Source: Sepiola atlantica
Taxonomy: Eukaryota; Mollusca; Cephalopoda; Sepiida; Sepiolidae
Length of the DNA: 64,000 nt
Direction of reading: 5' to 3'
NCBI GenBank assembly: GCA_963556195.1
Contig: OY744521.1
Location: 128,884,288 to 128,948,287, forward strand
Shown here: one piece after another, positions 63,879-64,000 of the stretch
Layout of the letters: every line of letters begins with the position of its first letter
Position numbering within the stretch: position 1 is the stretch's first letter
Notes under the pieces: model-generated
Told to the model about the DNA's origin: nothing
Seen by the model: only the letters and a program-made list of their open reading frames with translations
The model's database searches: none
Program-made: the position numbers and the translations under genes

Positions 63879-64000
63879 ATGGGCTCTCCCGTTGATTTCG
63901 ACGTATGAGTGCCCCGCCAGGGAATTTGTAATTGCAAGGGTTGCGCAATCTCCAACAACCACTCTCCTGGGTCGGCATTGCTTGACTCCAATGGCAAGTA
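63879..64000 (-). mobile_element. 5S-headed SINE body, cut by the window end
   Basis: It matches 55992-56112 closely (CTCTCCCGTTGATTTCGACG, TATGAGTGCCCCGCC, GTAATTGCAAGGGTTGCGCA). The 5S head would lie beyond position 64000. Confidence 0.72.

Noticed and set aside
1..64000. CRISPR arrays, operons, riboswitches or bacterial promoters
   Set aside because: The tandem repeats here lack unique spacers, and all other features are those of animal nuclear DNA.

Overview
This window looks like gene-poor nuclear DNA from an invertebrate animal, most likely a mollusc and tentatively a coleoid cephalopod such as an octopus. The evidence is an AT-rich sequence with long introns or intergenic stretches, many CT- and TA-microsatellites, APE-type LINE fragments, 5S-rRNA-headed and tRNA-headed SINEs, and dispersed repeats of the kind common in mollusc genomes. 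Nothing is bacterial, viral or organellar, and no intact gene lies wholly inside the window.

Host coding sequence is sparse. The best case is a terminal exon on the + strand (23006-23387), with a good 3' splice site, 126 clean codons and a stop. Its product is not recognised. Weaker exon candidates lie at 3992-4282 (its phase fits the 23006 exon), 17680-17814 and 60114-60332 (cysteine-rich). A frameshifted coding relic lies at 32578-32866.

Most of the window is decayed mobile DNA. LINE family A has five 3' fragments (645, 6480, 17428, 21660, 38385). LINE family B, of CR1/Jockey type, has one long copy with endonuclease end plus reverse transcriptase (9628-12200), two 3' relics (1940, 3842) and one copy that keeps its 5' half instead (57456-58840). 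A sister subfamily appears at 31052 and 43969, and a third LINE at 49320. DNA elements include a 1185-bp hAT-type element with a perfect 8-bp target duplication (53300-54484), a small hAT-like MITE (22714-22890) and a TA-flanked MITE (5173-5693). SINE-like copies lie at 4698, 28315, 28583, 34195, 55985 and 63879.

The most unusual layer is a set of hammerhead-ribozyme-like motifs. Each has a CUGANGA box, a stem, GAAA, a very short stem III and a UA cleavage site. They occur at 30623, 40680 (with an inverted twin at 40329), 50946 and 57240, with poorer versions at 17160, 26740 and 32465. They sit in short or fold-back elements next to (TA)n tracts. Hammerheads with short stem III are known from the terminal repeats of Penelope-like retroelements, so these are probably remnants of such elements or non-autonomous relatives. 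Other notable structures are a perfect 75-bp inverted repeat (27341-27505), a 1.5-kb strongly G-poor block (28720-30255), a 1.35-kb polypyrimidine domain with a 471-bp run lacking any purine (24904-25374), and several minisatellites.
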